From Bacillus thermozeamaize (GTDB taxonomy: Bacteria > Bacillota > Bacilli > ZCTH02-B2), in assembly GCA_002159075.1 (NCBI GenBank), contig LZRT01000113.1, positions 1 through 50,257 of the forward strand: 50,257 nucleotides of DNA, in the 5' to 3' direction. Both the position numbers and the translations under genes were made by a program. How positions within the stretch are numbered: position 1 is the stretch's first letter; every line of letters starts with the position of its first letter. The notes beneath the pieces were generated by a model, which saw only the letters and a list, made by a program, of their open reading frames with translations, did no database searches and was not told the DNA's origin. This document shows, piece by piece, positions 28,708 to 42,198 of this stretch.

Positions 28708-28725
28708 ATAGTCAAAAGCGTTCCT
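28694..28725. repeat. 16-bp tandem duplication at the ywlC end
   Basis: AGTCAAAAGCGTGAAT (28694-28709, containing the ywlC TGA) is followed by AGTCAAAAGCGTTCCT (28710-28725). TTCCTATCAG also recurs on both sides (28686-28695, 28721-28730). Confidence 0.75.
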
Positions 28726-28806
28726 ATCAGCCAAAAAGGATGCTAACCCTCCGGCTTGTCGCATATATTGGACAGGAGACGACAGACAAGGGCCGGGAGG
28801 GGTAGC

Positions 28807-29385
28807 ATGGCAGAGGCGCTGGATGCGGTGATGGTCCAGATTGGCCAGTGGCTGACGATTGGTTCCATTGCCATGGCCATGGGGATGGATGCACTTTCAC
28901 TGGGAATCGGCGTAGGGATGAGTGGAATTCGGCGCCGGCAGATGGTTTATTTGAGTTTGCTGGTCGGGATGTTTCATATTTTGTCGCCGACGTTGGGTAT
29001 CCTGGTTGGCGGCTGGCTCAGCCATCGCATGGGTTACATGGCTGTCTTGCTGGGCGGCCTGCTTTTGTTTTTGTTGGGTGTGCAAATGATCGTCTCCGGG
29101 TTGCGGGGATCCTCCCTGGAGATGCGAAGCGGGCTTGACGGGTCCCTGTGGTGGCTCATCCTCCTGGCGTTTGGCGTCAGCGTGGACAGCTTGGCGATTG
29201 GTTTTTCGATGGGGCTTTTTTCGGTTGACATCATCCTCTCCCTGTTGGTGTTTGGTTTTTGCGGTTTTTGGATGTCCCTGGCCGGACTGGTGCTGGGGCG
29301 CCGCGTCGGGCAGCAACTGGGGATGGTGGGGGAAATCCTGGGGGGTTTGATATTGGTGGTGTTTGGAGTATCATTTTTATTATGA
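28807..29385 (+). CDS. mntP: Manganese efflux pump MntP
   Basis: This is a 192-residue protein with six hydrophobic segments arranged as two repeats. Each repeat carries the family's paired acidic motif: AMAMGMDALSLGIGVGM near the N-terminus and AFGVSVDSLAIGFSMGL in the second half. It exports Mn2+. GGGAGGGG lies just before the ATG at 28807; the frame extends upstream without a second good signal. No yybP-ykoY (Mn) riboswitch fits in the 99-base gap upstream. The equivalent Bacillus gene, ywlD, holds the same place. Confidence 0.9.
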   Translation: MAEALDAVMVQIGQWLTIGSIAMAMGMDALSLGIGVGMSGIRRRQMVYLSLLVGMFHILSPTLGILVGGWLSHRMGYMAVLLGGLLLFLLGVQMIVSGLRGSSLEMRSGLDGSLWWLILLAFGVSVDSLAIGFSMGLFSVDIILSLLVFGFCGFWMSLAGLVLGRRVGQQLGMVGEILGGLILVVFGVSFLL

Positions 29386-29440
29386 AGGTGTTCGATGACG
29401 CATGAAAGGGATGCCAGATCGTGAAAGGGGGGACAAGGAC

Positions 29441-30091
29441 GTGAGAACCATCCGACTGCTTTACGTATGCACGGGCAATACCTGTCGTTCGCCGATGGCC
29501 GCCGCATTGACGGAAAAACTGGGGAAGGAACTGGCTTTGCCCTATGCGCTTGAGGTGCGCTCCCGGGGATTGTATGCCGCGCCTGGCGACCCGTTGAGCC
29601 AATATGCGCGTGAGGCGCTGGGCGAAAGGGGAATTGAGATGGAGCACCAGGCTGCCATGCTGGAGGAGGAGGATATGAAATGGGCAGATCTGGTGTTGAC
29701 GATGACCATGCAACATAAGCGCCACTTGTGGGAGGAGTTTCCTGATTTTCAGGATAAGACGTTTACCTTGAAGGAGTACATACGGGAACATGGCCCGCAA
29801 AAGGCGGCCGGAGCCGATGCGGAAGCCACCGGTGCGTCGCCGGCGGCGGAAGCGGAAGGGCCAGAGGAGTCCAAAGCGAAGCAGCCACAGGAGTCCGGGG
29901 AGTCAGGGGATGGGCCTGATGATTTTTCATGGGAGTACCTGGAGTCCTATTTTTCTTCGCTGGACGTCAGGGATCCGTTCGGCGGAGAGCTGGAAGTTTA
30001 CCGGCAGACACGGGATGAGCTGGAGGAGAACATCCGCCATTTGTTACAGTTGTTGGCAGCCTCTGTCAGCCAGCCCGAAGATGCGTTATAA
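29441..30091 (+). CDS. ywlE: Protein-arginine phosphatase YwlE with a low-complexity insertion
   Basis: This is a 216-residue low-molecular-weight phosphatase. The P-loop YVCTGNTCRSPMAAA has nucleophile Cys10, Arg16 and Thr14. The Thr is the residue that gives YwlE its phospho-arginine specificity, so it probably reverses McsB marking of proteins. The general acid is Asp178 in DPFGGELEVYRQTRDELEE. Between KEYIREHG (to about 118) and this DPF loop lie about 57 extra residues rich in Ala, Glu, Gly, Ser and Pro, absent from the ~150-aa B. subtilis protein. The GTG at 29441 follows AAAGGGGGG; in-frame ATGs at 29402 and 29411 are poorer. Confidence 0.9.
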   Translation: MRTIRLLYVCTGNTCRSPMAAALTEKLGKELALPYALEVRSRGLYAAPGDPLSQYAREALGERGIEMEHQAAMLEEEDMKWADLVLTMTMQHKRHLWEEFPDFQDKTFTLKEYIREHGPQKAAGADAEATGASPAAEAEGPEESKAKQPQESGESGDGPDDFSWEYLESYFSSLDVRDPFGGELEVYRQTRDELEENIRHLLQLLAASVSQPEDAL

Positions 30092-30097
30092 TGGCAG

Positions 30098-30121
30098 GGA
30101 GTTTGCAGAGGAGTTTGCAGA
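30098..30121. repeat. 12-bp perfect tandem duplication
   Basis: GGAGTTTGCAGA occurs twice head to tail between ywlE and rpiB, directly before the rpiB ribosome binding site. Confidence 0.9.
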
Positions 30122-30138
30122 GAGGAAGGGAGCCTTTC

Positions 30139-30645
30139 ATGGAAAACGGCCAGTTGAGAGTGGCACTAGCGGCAGACCACGGGGGGTTTCGCCTGAAGGA
30201 AGAGATTAAGAAAGAACTGGAAGAGATGGGGGTTATCTACGAGGATTTCGGCACCCATTCGCCTGATTCTGTAGATTACCCCGATTTTGCCATCCCGGTG
30301 GCGAAAAAGGTGGCAGCGGGCGAATTTGATCGCGGGATTCTGATCTGCGGCACCGGGATTGGCATGACGATTGCGGCGAACAAGGTGCGCGGAATACGTT
30401 GCGCCTTGGTGCATGATGCCTTTTCCGCGCGGGCGACGCGGGAACATAACGACAGCAACCTGCTGGCGATGGGGGAGCGGGTGATCGGCCCGGGGCTGGC
30501 GCGGGAGATCGTGCGGATTTGGTTGACAACGCCGTTTGCCGGCGGGCGGCATCAGCGGCGCATCGAAAAGATCCGGGAGCTGGAAGCACAGGAACATCCG
30601 GAGCCTGATCATCTGCCTTCCTGTTGCGATGGGGCAGGGAAATGA
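30139..30645 (+). CDS. rpiB: Ribose-5-phosphate isomerase B
   Basis: This is a 168-residue RpiB/LacAB-family sugar-phosphate isomerase that interconverts ribose 5-phosphate and ribulose 5-phosphate. VALAADHGGFRLKEEI and GILICGTGIGMTIAANK, with catalytic Cys70, are the signatures; VHDAFSARATREHNDSN follows. AGGAAGGGAG precedes ATG 30139. The C-terminal ~20 residues are a polar tail longer than in most relatives. It lies between ywlE and ywlG, as in B. subtilis. Confidence 0.94.
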   Translation: MENGQLRVALAADHGGFRLKEEIKKELEEMGVIYEDFGTHSPDSVDYPDFAIPVAKKVAAGEFDRGILICGTGIGMTIAANKVRGIRCALVHDAFSARATREHNDSNLLAMGERVIGPGLAREIVRIWLTTPFAGGRHQRRIEKIRELEAQEHPEPDHLPSCCDGAGK

Positions 30646-30657
30646 GGAGGTGAGCCG

Positions 30658-31293
30658 GTGAGCGATCGGAACCGGCAGCTGGCAGAGACGCCCGTATGCG
30701 GAGCGGCTGGCACTTTGGATCTGGACGGCGTCTATCAGGCGGTCCGATCCATTCTGGAAGAATTGTGGGAGAAACAGAGGGAAGCGTTGTGGCAGGGACA
30801 AAAGAGGGGGCCTGCAGCGCCGCAGGTTTGGGTGATCGGGGCCAGCACCAGCGAGGTACAGGGCCATCCGATTGGCAAACAGGGCAGCGAGGCGATTGCG
30901 GCACGGATTTTTCGCGCGGCAGAAGAGGTGGCCCGGGAACGGGACATCCGGATGGCCTACCAGTGTTGCGAGCATCTCAATCGGGCGTTGGTGGTGGATC
31001 GGAGCACCGCGATGGCCCATTCCTGGGAGCCGGTGACGGTGGTTCCGGTTCCTGAAGCGGGAGGGGCGCTGGCTGCCTATGCATTTGCCCACATGGAGGA
31101 TCCGGTGGTGGTCGAGGCCATCCGGGCGGATGCCGGCATCGACATTGGCGACACTCTGATCGGGATGCACTTGAAGCCGGTTGCGGTTCCTTTTCGGCCA
31201 TCCTGCCGGCAAGTGGGCCGTGCCCATGTCACCGCCGCGTGGACAAGGCCCAAGCTGATTGGCGGCTCACGGGCTGTGTATTCGAGGAACTGA
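30658..31293 (+). CDS. ywlG: YwlG, UPF0340/DUF436 family protein
   Basis: This 211-residue cytoplasmic protein has the conserved features [35 protein letters not shown] and [19 protein letters not shown]. The family is widely conserved in Firmicutes, and no function is established that I can state. The GTG start at 30658 follows AGGAGGTGAG at six bases. The gene sits between rpiB and glyA with little spacing, and it may be cotranscribed with them. The ~20-residue N-terminal extension is longer than in B. subtilis. Confidence 0.88.
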   Translation: MSDRNRQLAETPVCGAAGTLDLDGVYQAVRSILEELWEKQREALWQGQKRGPAAPQVWVIGASTSEVQGHPIGKQGSEAIAARIFRAAEEVARERDIRMAYQCCEHLNRALVVDRSTAMAHSWEPVTVVPVPEAGGALAAYAFAHMEDPVVVEAIRADAGIDIGDTLIGMHLKPVAVPFRPSCRQVGRAHVTAAWTRPKLIGGSRAVYSRN

Positions 31294-31339
31294 CGCGTCA
31301 ATCGTCTGCCATTTTAGCAAAGAAAGGGGAACGTCAAAC

Positions 31340-32599
31340 ATGCTGGAACATCTCGTCAGGCAGGATCCGGAGGTGGCCTCCGCGCTGCAAAAGGAATTGC
31401 AGCGGCAAAACCAGAACATCGAGTTGATCGCTTCGGAAAACTTCGTCAGTCCGGCCGTGCTGGAGGCGCTGGGTACCGTTTTGACCAACAAATACGCCGA
31501 GGGGTATCCTGGGCGCCGCTATTATGGTGGCTGCGAGTATGTGGATGTTGTGGAAGAGTTGGCGCGGGAGAGGGCCAAACAGCTTTTTGGGGCCGATCAC
31601 GCCAACGTGCAGCCGCACTCCGGCGCCCAGGCCAACATGGCCGTCTACAGTGCCGTGCTGAAGCCCGGCGACAAGGTGCTGGGGATGAACCTGGCCCACG
31701 GCGGTCACCTGACCCACGGCAGCCCGGTCAACTTTTCCGGCCAGCTGTACCAGTTCATCCCTTACGGGGTGGATGAAAAAACCCACCTGATCCGCTACGA
31801 TGAAGTGCGGGAGCTGGCGCGCCAGCACCGTCCCAGGCTGATTGTGGCAGGGGCCAGCGCCTATCCGCGGGTGATCGATTTCGCCGCATTGCGGGAGATC
31901 GCCGATGAGGTCGGAGCTTATTTGATGGTGGACATGGCCCACATCGCCGGCTTGGTGGCCACCGGGCTGCATCCGTCTCCGATTCCGTACGCTCATTTTG
32001 TCACCACCACCACCCACAAGACGCTGCGCGGGCCGCGGGGCGGCATGATTCTTTGCCAGGAGGCGTTTGCCAAGGAGATCGACAAGGCCATTTTCCCGGG
32101 GATTCAAGGCGGCCCCCTGATGCATGTGATCGCCGCCAAGGCGGTGGCTTTTGGCGAGGCGCTGCAGCCTGCGTTCCGGGATTATTGCCGGCAGGTGGTG
32201 GAGAATGCCAAGGCGCTGGCCGAATCGCTGATGAATCATGGGCTGCAGCTGGTATCCGGCGGGACAGATAATCACCTCATCCTGGTGGATGTGCGCAACC
32301 TCGGCCTGACCGGCAAAGAGGCGGAGGCCATTCTCGACGAGGTGAATATCACCGTGAACAAAAATGCCATTCCGTACGATCCGGCCAAGCCGATGGTCAC
32401 CAGCGGCATCCGCATCGGCACGCCGGCTGTCACGACGCGTGGCATGGATGCGGAGGCGATGGTCGAAATTGCCGGGATCATCGCGTCGGTGCTCAAGGAG
32501 CGGGACAATGCGGCGGTCAAGGAGGAGGCCCGCCGCAAAGTGGCTGAGCTGACCCGGCGTTTTCCCTTGTATGCCCAGCTTCGTTATGCCGAGGCGTGA
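31340..32599 (+). CDS. glyA: Serine hydroxymethyltransferase
   Basis: This is a 419-residue PLP enzyme that interconverts serine and glycine and charges tetrahydrofolate. The pyridoxal lysine is about residue 227 in [35 protein letters not shown] and [15 protein letters not shown] are typical N-terminal signatures. AAAGGGG precedes the ATG at 31340, and the open frame upstream is a chance extension into ywlG. The glyA-upp order is the standard Bacillus one. Confidence 0.96.
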   Translation: MLEHLVRQDPEVASALQKELQRQNQNIELIASENFVSPAVLEALGTVLTNKYAEGYPGRRYYGGCEYVDVVEELARERAKQLFGADHANVQPHSGAQANMAVYSAVLKPGDKVLGMNLAHGGHLTHGSPVNFSGQLYQFIPYGVDEKTHLIRYDEVRELARQHRPRLIVAGASAYPRVIDFAALREIADEVGAYLMVDMAHIAGLVATGLHPSPIPYAHFVTTTTHKTLRGPRGGMILCQEAFAKEIDKAIFPGIQGGPLMHVIAAKAVAFGEALQPAFRDYCRQVVENAKALAESLMNHGLQLVSGGTDNHLILVDVRNLGLTGKEAEAILDEVNITVNKNAIPYDPAKPMVTSGIRIGTPAVTTRGMDAEAMVEIAGIIASVLKERDNAAVKEEARRKVAELTRRFPLYAQLRYAEA

Positions 32600-32659
32600 A
32601 GCGGTGGCGGAGAACGCCTTGCGCGGAAGAGAAACTGGCGACTGGGGATGAGGGAAAAC

Positions 32660-33289
32660 ATGGGCAAAGTTTATCATTTTGATCATCCGTTGATTCAGCA
32701 CAAGTTGACCTTTATTCGCGACCGGCGCACGGGGACCAAGGAGTTCCGCGAACTGGTGGACGAAGTGGCCACGCTGATGGCTTATGAAATCACCCGCGAC
32801 CTGCCGTTGCAGGAAGTGGTGATCGAAACGCCGGTGGGGACTGCCAGAAGCCGCGTGATCAGCGGCAAAAAACTGGGCATCATCCCCATCTTGCGGGCCG
32901 GATTGGGCATGGTGGACGGCATACTGAAGCTGATTCCGGCGGCCAAGGTGGGGCATGTGGGATTGTATCGGGATCACGAGACGCTGCAGCCGGTGGTATA
33001 CTATGTCAAGCTGCCTACGGACATCGCGGAACGGGAATTGATTGTCATCGATCCGATGCTGGCGACCGGCGGTTCCGCTGCGGCGGCGCTTGCGCTGCTG
33101 AAAGAACGGGGCGCCAAAAGTGTGAAGTTGATGTGCCTGGTTGCGGCCCCGGAGGGAATTCGGCGGATTCAGGAGGAGCATCCGGATGTGGACATTTATG
33201 TCGCCGCGGTGGATGAACGCCTGAATGAGTGCGGGTATATCGTTCCCGGCCTGGGGGATGCCGGAGACCGGTTGTTTGGGACCAAGTAA
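32660..33289 (+). CDS. upp: Uracil phosphoribosyltransferase
   Basis: This is a 209-residue salvage enzyme that makes UMP from uracil and PRPP. The PRPP-binding loop is [19 protein letters not shown], and the uracil-binding C-terminus has [40 protein letters not shown] is the usual N-terminus. The ATG at 32660 follows GAGGG at six bases; an ATG four codons earlier is less likely. A 16-bp tandem repeat follows the gene. Confidence 0.96.
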   Translation: MGKVYHFDHPLIQHKLTFIRDRRTGTKEFRELVDEVATLMAYEITRDLPLQEVVIETPVGTARSRVISGKKLGIIPILRAGLGMVDGILKLIPAAKVGHVGLYRDHETLQPVVYYVKLPTDIAERELIVIDPMLATGGSAAAALALLKERGAKSVKLMCLVAAPEGIRRIQEEHPDVDIYVAAVDERLNECGYIVPGLGDAGDRLFGTK

Positions 33290-33291
33290 GC

Positions 33292-33323
33292 GAAGAAAAA
33301 ACAGAGAGAAGAAAAAACACAGC
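33292..33323. repeat. 16-bp tandem duplication
   Basis: GAAGAAAAAACAGAGA (33292-33307) is followed by GAAGAAAAAACACAGC (33308-33323), just after the upp stop. Confidence 0.75.
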
Positions 33324-33378
33324 AAGAAAGAAACCGGAACGTATGGCGCAAGCAAGGAGAAGCAAAAGGGAGGGTAGA

Positions 33379-33394
33379 GGACAGCGAGTTGTCC
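33379..33394 (+). promoter_or_regulatory. Small hairpin between the mnaA ribosome binding site and start
   Basis: GGACA (33379-33383) and TGTCC (33390-33394) form a 5-bp stem with a 6-base loop. The only good Shine-Dalgarno, AGGGAGGG (33367-33374), is 27 bases from the ATG at 33402. Folding would bring the two closer. The effect is inferred. Confidence 0.35.
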
Positions 33395-33401
33395 GTCATA
33401 G

Positions 33402-34544
33402 ATGAAGGTTCTCAGTGTATTCGGCACCCGGCCGGAGGCGATCAAGATGGCACCGGTGGTTCATCGCCTGCGGCAGATGCCGGGCATCCGTTCCTATGTC
33501 TGTGTCACCGCCCAGCACCGGCAGATGCTGGATCAGGTGTTGGAGGCATTTGCCATTGATCCGAATTATGACTTGAACATCATGACGCCCAGGCAGAGTT
33601 TGACCCAGATTACCACGCGCGTGCTGGAAGGGCTGGAGCGCATCATCCAGGAGTTGCGCCCTGATCTGATCCTGGTCCACGGGGATACCACCACCAGTTT
33701 TGCCGCGGCTTTGGCCGCCTTTTACCATCATGTGGCGGTGGGACATGTGGAGGCGGGCTTGCGTACATACGACAAAAACGCGCCATACCCGGAAGAGATG
33801 AACCGGCAGCTGGTGGGCGTGCTGGCTGACCTGCATTTTGCGCCGACGAAATGGGCGGCTGAGAACCTGCGCCGGGAACGCAAACCCTCCGGGCAGATCT
33901 GGATCACCGGCAACACGGTGATTGACGCGCTGGCGACGACGGTCCGTCCGGACTACAGCCACCCCGTTTTGGAAAAGATCGCAGGAAAAAAGATGGTGCT
34001 GATGACGGCGCACCGGCGGGAAAACATTGGAGAGCCCCTGCGCCGGATCTGCCGCGCCGTTTTGCGCCTCGTGGAGGAGCATCCGGAGATTGCCGTGGTA
34101 TACCCGGTACACCTCAATCCGGCGGTGCAGGAAACGGTCCGGGAAGGGCTCGGCGGACATCCGCGAATTCACTTGATCGAACCGCTGGATGTCCTGGATT
34201 TTCACAACTTTGAAGCCCGCGCGCACCTGATACTCAGCGATTCGGGCGGCGTTCAGGAGGAAGCACCCGCTTTCGGGGTGCCGGTACTGGTGCTGCGGGA
34301 GAAGACGGAACGGCCGGAGGGTGTGGAGGCGGGGACGCTGCGGCTGGTGGGAACGGACGAAGAGCGGATTTTTGCCGAAGCCGACCGGCTCCTGCGTGAC
34401 GAGGACGCGTATCGCCGGATGGCGCAGGCGGCCAACCCTTACGGCGACGGACAGGCTGCCGCAAGGATTGCCCGGGCGATTGGTTACCATTTCGGATTTG
34501 AAAAAGAACCGCCTGAACCTTTTTCGCCGCAAGCGTCTTTGTGA
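33402..34544 (+). CDS. mnaA: UDP-N-acetylglucosamine 2-epimerase (non-hydrolysing)
   Basis: This is a 380-residue GT-B-fold epimerase that makes UDP-ManNAc for teichoic acid or other wall glycopolymers. The N-terminus has VFGTRPEAIKMAPVVHRL. VHGDTTTSFAAALAAFYH, GHVEAGLRT, LMTAHRRENIGEPL and ILSDSGGVQEEAPAFG, with PVLVLREKTERPEG, cover the active site. There is no Shine-Dalgarno at normal distance (see the hairpin at 33379). In many Bacilli the gene lies between upp and the atp operon, as here. The stop codon falls within a palindrome (34538-34559). Confidence 0.94.
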   Translation: MKVLSVFGTRPEAIKMAPVVHRLRQMPGIRSYVCVTAQHRQMLDQVLEAFAIDPNYDLNIMTPRQSLTQITTRVLEGLERIIQELRPDLILVHGDTTTSFAAALAAFYHHVAVGHVEAGLRTYDKNAPYPEEMNRQLVGVLADLHFAPTKWAAENLRRERKPSGQIWITGNTVIDALATTVRPDYSHPVLEKIAGKKMVLMTAHRRENIGEPLRRICRAVLRLVEEHPEIAVVYPVHLNPAVQETVREGLGGHPRIHLIEPLDVLDFHNFEARAHLILSDSGGVQEEAPAFGVPVLVLREKTERPEGVEAGTLRLVGTDEERIFAEADRLLRDEDAYRRMAQAANPYGDGQAAARIARAIGYHFGFEKEPPEPFSPQASL

Positions 34545-34559
34545 CAATTTTGTCACAAA
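34538..34559. promoter_or_regulatory. Perfect 10-bp-arm palindrome before the atp promoter
   Basis: TTTGTGACAA (34538-34547) and TTGTCACAAA (34550-34559) are exact inverted repeats around two T residues. The site overlaps the mnaA stop and ends 44 bases before the atp -35 box. It has the half-site letters of Crp/Fnr and Rex sites (TGTGA...TCACA), but the spacing is 8 rather than the usual 6, so no known regulator is assigned. With no T run it is a poor terminator. Confidence 0.6.
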
Positions 34560-34603
34560 TCGCATGGAACAGCTGGAAATAGCCGGGGACCCTGTGCCTT
34601 TCG

Positions 34604-34632
34604 TTGACATGGTTACCCGGCTATTGTACCAT
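34604..34632 (+). promoter_or_regulatory. Promoter of the atp operon
   Basis: TTGACA (34604-34609), a 17-base spacer and TACCAT (34627-34632), about 80 bases before the first atp start. Confidence 0.75.
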
Positions 34633-34711
34633 AGCATAGGACACGAGAAGCGTTTCCACGAGTATGCAAGAAACAGAATCGGGAGCTTGAGGCCAGAAAG
34701 GAGAGCGAGGC

Positions 34712-34934
34712 GTGACCCACCCCGAGCGCGGGAACCTATGGCGGGCGGCTGCGATCGTCAGCGTGATCGGCATCGATCTGGCCATCTTTTTTCTCCTCGG
34801 CGTGGCGCTGGGACGCTGGCTGGATCGCATCTTTCAGACGATGCCTCTTTTCATGATCCTGGGCATGTTGCTGGGTTTGCTCGGCTGGGTGTTAAGCCTT
34901 TTGCCCATTGTCAAGCGCTTGGCGGGAGATGGCC

Positions 34935-34945
<11 letters not shown>
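34712..34945 (+). CDS. atpZ: AtpZ/AtpI-family small membrane protein
   Basis: This 77-residue protein has two hydrophobic segments, AAAIVSVIGIDLAIFFLLGVALG and MPLFMILGMLLGLLGWVLSLLP. It is the usual first product of Bacillus-type atp operons (AtpQ/AtpZ class, DUF2871-like two-helix protein), implicated in Mg2+ handling or ATP synthase assembly. It starts with GTG after AAAGGAG and overlaps the next gene by 11 bases. Its acidic residue in the first helix (GIDLA) is typical. Confidence 0.82.
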
Positions 34946-36133
<1,188 letters not shown>

Positions 36134-36186
36134 TTTCCGGAATTTTTCCCGAGCCATGGATGTGAACCATGGGTTTCATGATATGA

Positions 36187-36483
<297 letters not shown>

Positions 36484-36496
36484 CAAAGGACGAAAA

Positions 36497-36515
36497 GCTC
36501 CTGACGGACAGGAGC
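36497..36515 (+). promoter_or_regulatory. Hairpin between atpE and atpF
   Basis: GCTCCTG (36497-36503) and CAGGAGC (36509-36515) form a perfect 7-bp stem with loop ACGGA, 14 bases after the atpE stop. With no T run it is not a strong terminator. It may protect the atpE mRNA or lower downstream expression. Confidence 0.5.
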
Positions 36516-36588
36516 GGGGGATGATCAGGGCGGCGGCAGATCTCGCCCCGCCTTTGTCTTGTATCAGAGAAAAAAGGAGTGAGTCGGC

Positions 36589-37074
36589 TTGGCGTTTCAC
36601 ATCGGCAATTTTTTGATCACCATTATCGCGTTTGGAATTCTTTTCTGGCTGCTGAGCCGCTACGCGTTTGGTCCGCTGATCGGAGTGATGGCCAAGCGTC
36701 AGGAGGAGATCGCCAGACAGATTGAGGAGGCGGCTGCCCGCAGCCAGGAGGCGGAACAGCTACTGGCTGAACAGAAACAGCTCCTCAAGCAGGCGCGCGA
36801 GGAGGCGCGCGAGATTGTCGAACGCGCCCGCGTGACAAGCGAGAAGCAGGCGGAAGAAATCATCAGCCAGGCCAAGGCGGAAGCCGAACGCCAGCGGCAG
36901 CAGGCACTGGCTGAAATTCAGCGGGAGAAAGAGGTGGCCCTTGCCGCGATGCGCGAGCAAATGGCTGTCCTTTCTGTTCAGATTGCGGCCAAAATCATCG
37001 AAAAGGAAATCGATCCGCAAGCGCAGCGTGAGCTGATTGACAGCTTTGTCGAACAGGTAGGGAAAGTGCAATGA
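36589..37074 (+). CDS. atpF: ATP synthase subunit b
   Basis: This is a 161-residue peripheral stalk subunit. One N-terminal membrane helix (FLITIIAFGILFWLLSRYAF) is followed by a long, charged coiled coil rich in Glu, Gln, Ala and Arg. It starts with TTG about ten bases after AAAGGAGTG. The last four bases overlap atpH (ATGA), giving coupled translation. Confidence 0.93.
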   Translation: MAFHIGNFLITIIAFGILFWLLSRYAFGPLIGVMAKRQEEIARQIEEAAARSQEAEQLLAEQKQLLKQAREEAREIVERARVTSEKQAEEIISQAKAEAERQRQQALAEIQREKEVALAAMREQMAVLSVQIAAKIIEKEIDPQAQRELIDSFVEQVGKVQ

Positions 37075-37604
37075 TGGTGGCAAAGCGATATGCCAAGGCG
37101 ATGTTTGAACTGGCGCTGGAACAGGGGCGGCTGGATGAGATCGCCGCTGACTTGACGCTGATCAGAGACAGTATCGATCAACATGCCCCTTGGCGGGAGT
37201 GGCTGGCCAACCCGCAGGTGTCGGCTCAGGACAAGCAATCCGCGGTTCGCCAGCTGTACGGGGAAAAGGTCTCCCCTGAAGTATTGCATCTCCTGCTGAT
37301 TTTGCTCAAAAACAGGCGTGCACTGCTCATCAGCCAGGTGGTCAGAAGCTATTTGGACATGGTGGACGAGTACAAGGGTGTGGTCCATGCGCATGTATCG
37401 TCCGCGTTCCCGCTGACGGAGACAGAAGAGGAGCACCTCGCCGCCTCGCTGAAGGAGTTGACCGGAAAGACGGAGGTCGTCCTGCACAAGGAGACAGACC
37501 CCGAGCTGATCGGCGGGGTGCTGGTCCGGATCGGCGACCGGCTGTACGACGGCAGCGTCCGTGGTCTTCTGCAGCGGATGGAGAAACAACTGGTGACAGC
37601 CTGA
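37071..37604 (+). CDS. atpH: ATP synthase subunit delta
   Basis: This is a 177-residue stalk subunit that joins F1 to the b dimer. MVAKRYAKAMFELALEQGRL is the typical N-terminus and TDPELIGGVLVRIGDRLYDGSVRG the C-terminal signature. The ATG overlaps the atpF stop; a second ATG immediately follows. Confidence 0.93.
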   Translation: MMVAKRYAKAMFELALEQGRLDEIAADLTLIRDSIDQHAPWREWLANPQVSAQDKQSAVRQLYGEKVSPEVLHLLLILLKNRRALLISQVVRSYLDMVDEYKGVVHAHVSSAFPLTETEEEHLAASLKELTGKTEVVLHKETDPELIGGVLVRIGDRLYDGSVRGLLQRMEKQLVTA

Positions 37605-37623
37605 CAGCAGGTTAGGGCAGTAA

Positions 37624-39168
<1,545 letters not shown>

Positions 39169-39245
39169 CGGCGCTGCCTCCTGACTGCCCGCGCGGAAGC
39201 TGGAACGATTCCTCATATGACCACTCGCAAAGGTGGTGAGTTCAT

Positions 39246-40130
39246 TTGCAAGGGACGAAAGCGATCAAAAACCGGATACGCAGTGCCAAAAACATGCAGC
39301 AAGTGACCAAGGCGATGGAAATGGTGGCTTCCGCCAGGTTGCGCCGCTGTCAGGAACGGGCGCAATCCTCCCGTCCCTATGCGGATAAGATGCGCGAGGT
39401 GATCGCCAGTGTGGCCGCCGGCTCGAGCGGCTTTCGCCATCCCATGCTCAGCCGGCGGGAAGTGAAAAAAACCGGTTACCTGGTAATCACCTCCGATCGG
39501 GGACTGGCCGGCGGCTATAACGCCAACCTGCTGAGGTTAGTGGAAGGGAAGATCCGCCAGCGGCACCAGTCTCCGGAAGAATACGTCATTTTCGTGATCG
39601 GACGCAAAGGCGCGGACTTTTTCCGCAAGCGCGGCTACCCGGTGATCAGGCAGATCGTGGGGCTGTCCGATTTTCCCACGTATGCCGACATCAAGGATAT
39701 CTCTTCCGCGGCGGTGTCGCTGTTTGCCGAGGAGGCCTTTGACGAACTGTATCTGTACTACAACCATTTCGTCAATCCCGTGCAGCAGCAGCCGCGCGAA
39801 GAGTTGCTCCTGCCGTTGGTCAACCTGCTGGAAGAGCTGGGGAACGACCAGCAGGGGTCTGCCAAGCGTTATGTGTACGAGTATGAGCCCTCACCGGAAG
39901 AAGTGTTGTCGGCGCTTTTGCCCAAGTATGCGGAGAGCCTGATTTATGCCGCTCTGCTGGACGCCAAGGCCAGCGAACAGGCAGCGCGGATGACCGCAAT
40001 GGGCAATGCGACGGATAACGCCGGTGAGATGATCAAGCAACTCAACCTCTATTACAACCGGGCCAGACAGGCGGCCATCACGCAGGAAGTTTCCGAGGTT
40101 GTCGGCGGCGCCAATGCCCTGCAGGGATAG
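39246..40130 (+). CDS. atpG: ATP synthase subunit gamma
   Basis: This is a 294-residue central shaft. It has an N-terminal coiled coil ([31 protein letters not shown]), the Rossmann core with [15 protein letters not shown], and the C-terminal helix [20 protein letters not shown]. It starts with TTG after GGTGGTGAG. The gap to atpA is 77 bases with no clear signal. Confidence 0.95.
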   Translation: MQGTKAIKNRIRSAKNMQQVTKAMEMVASARLRRCQERAQSSRPYADKMREVIASVAAGSSGFRHPMLSRREVKKTGYLVITSDRGLAGGYNANLLRLVEGKIRQRHQSPEEYVIFVIGRKGADFFRKRGYPVIRQIVGLSDFPTYADIKDISSAAVSLFAEEAFDELYLYYNHFVNPVQQQPREELLLPLVNLLEELGNDQQGSAKRYVYEYEPSPEEVLSALLPKYAESLIYAALLDAKASEQAARMTAMGNATDNAGEMIKQLNLYYNRARQAAITQEVSEVVGGANALQG

Positions 40131-40148
40131 CGGATTTATAGATCGTAA

Positions 40149-41983
<1,835 letters not shown>

Positions 41984-41997
41984 GGCCTGTCGTCAGA

Positions 41998-42036
41998 GCA
42001 GGTGCCTCTCCATGAAAGGGGCGCCTGCTTTTTTTC
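41998..42036 (+). terminator. Terminator of the atp operon
   Basis: GCAGGTGCCTCT (41998-42009) pairs with AGGGGCGCCTGC (42017-42028), 12 bp with two G-U pairs, followed by TTTTTTT. Confidence 0.93.
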
Positions 42037-42048
42037 CGGGGTCGTGAT

Positions 42049-42077
42049 TAGACACAAAATCGTCAATTTGTTATAAT
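42049..42077 (+). promoter_or_regulatory. Promoter of the nuo operon
   Basis: TAGACA (42049-42054), a 17-base spacer and perfect TATAAT (42072-42077) with an upstream TG extension (TGT). The leader to nuoA is about 115 bases. Confidence 0.8.
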
Positions 42078-42198
42078 GGGAGCGGAAAAATTTAACATGG
42101 TTTAAAATGTACAGGAAACTGGAATGACAATAGGTGAGGACCTACCAACAGAAGATCGCACCAGTCAGCGATTTGCGAACGGCCAATGGGGGGAAGCC

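Noticed and set aside
28708-28806. yybP-ykoY manganese riboswitch before mntP
   Set aside because: The gap is 99 bases, partly occupied by duplicated sequence, and none of the conserved stems of that riboswitch is visible.
34538-34559. Calling the palindrome a Rex or Fnr site
   Set aside because: Half-sites are similar, but the spacing between TGTGA and TCACA is 8, not the 6 expected for Fnr/Crp and Rex, so no regulator was assigned.
42124-42198. 25-residue N-terminal extension of NuoA
   Set aside because: The extension is polar and unlike NuoA; GGGGGGAAG directly before ATG 42199 and normal family length favour the short form.
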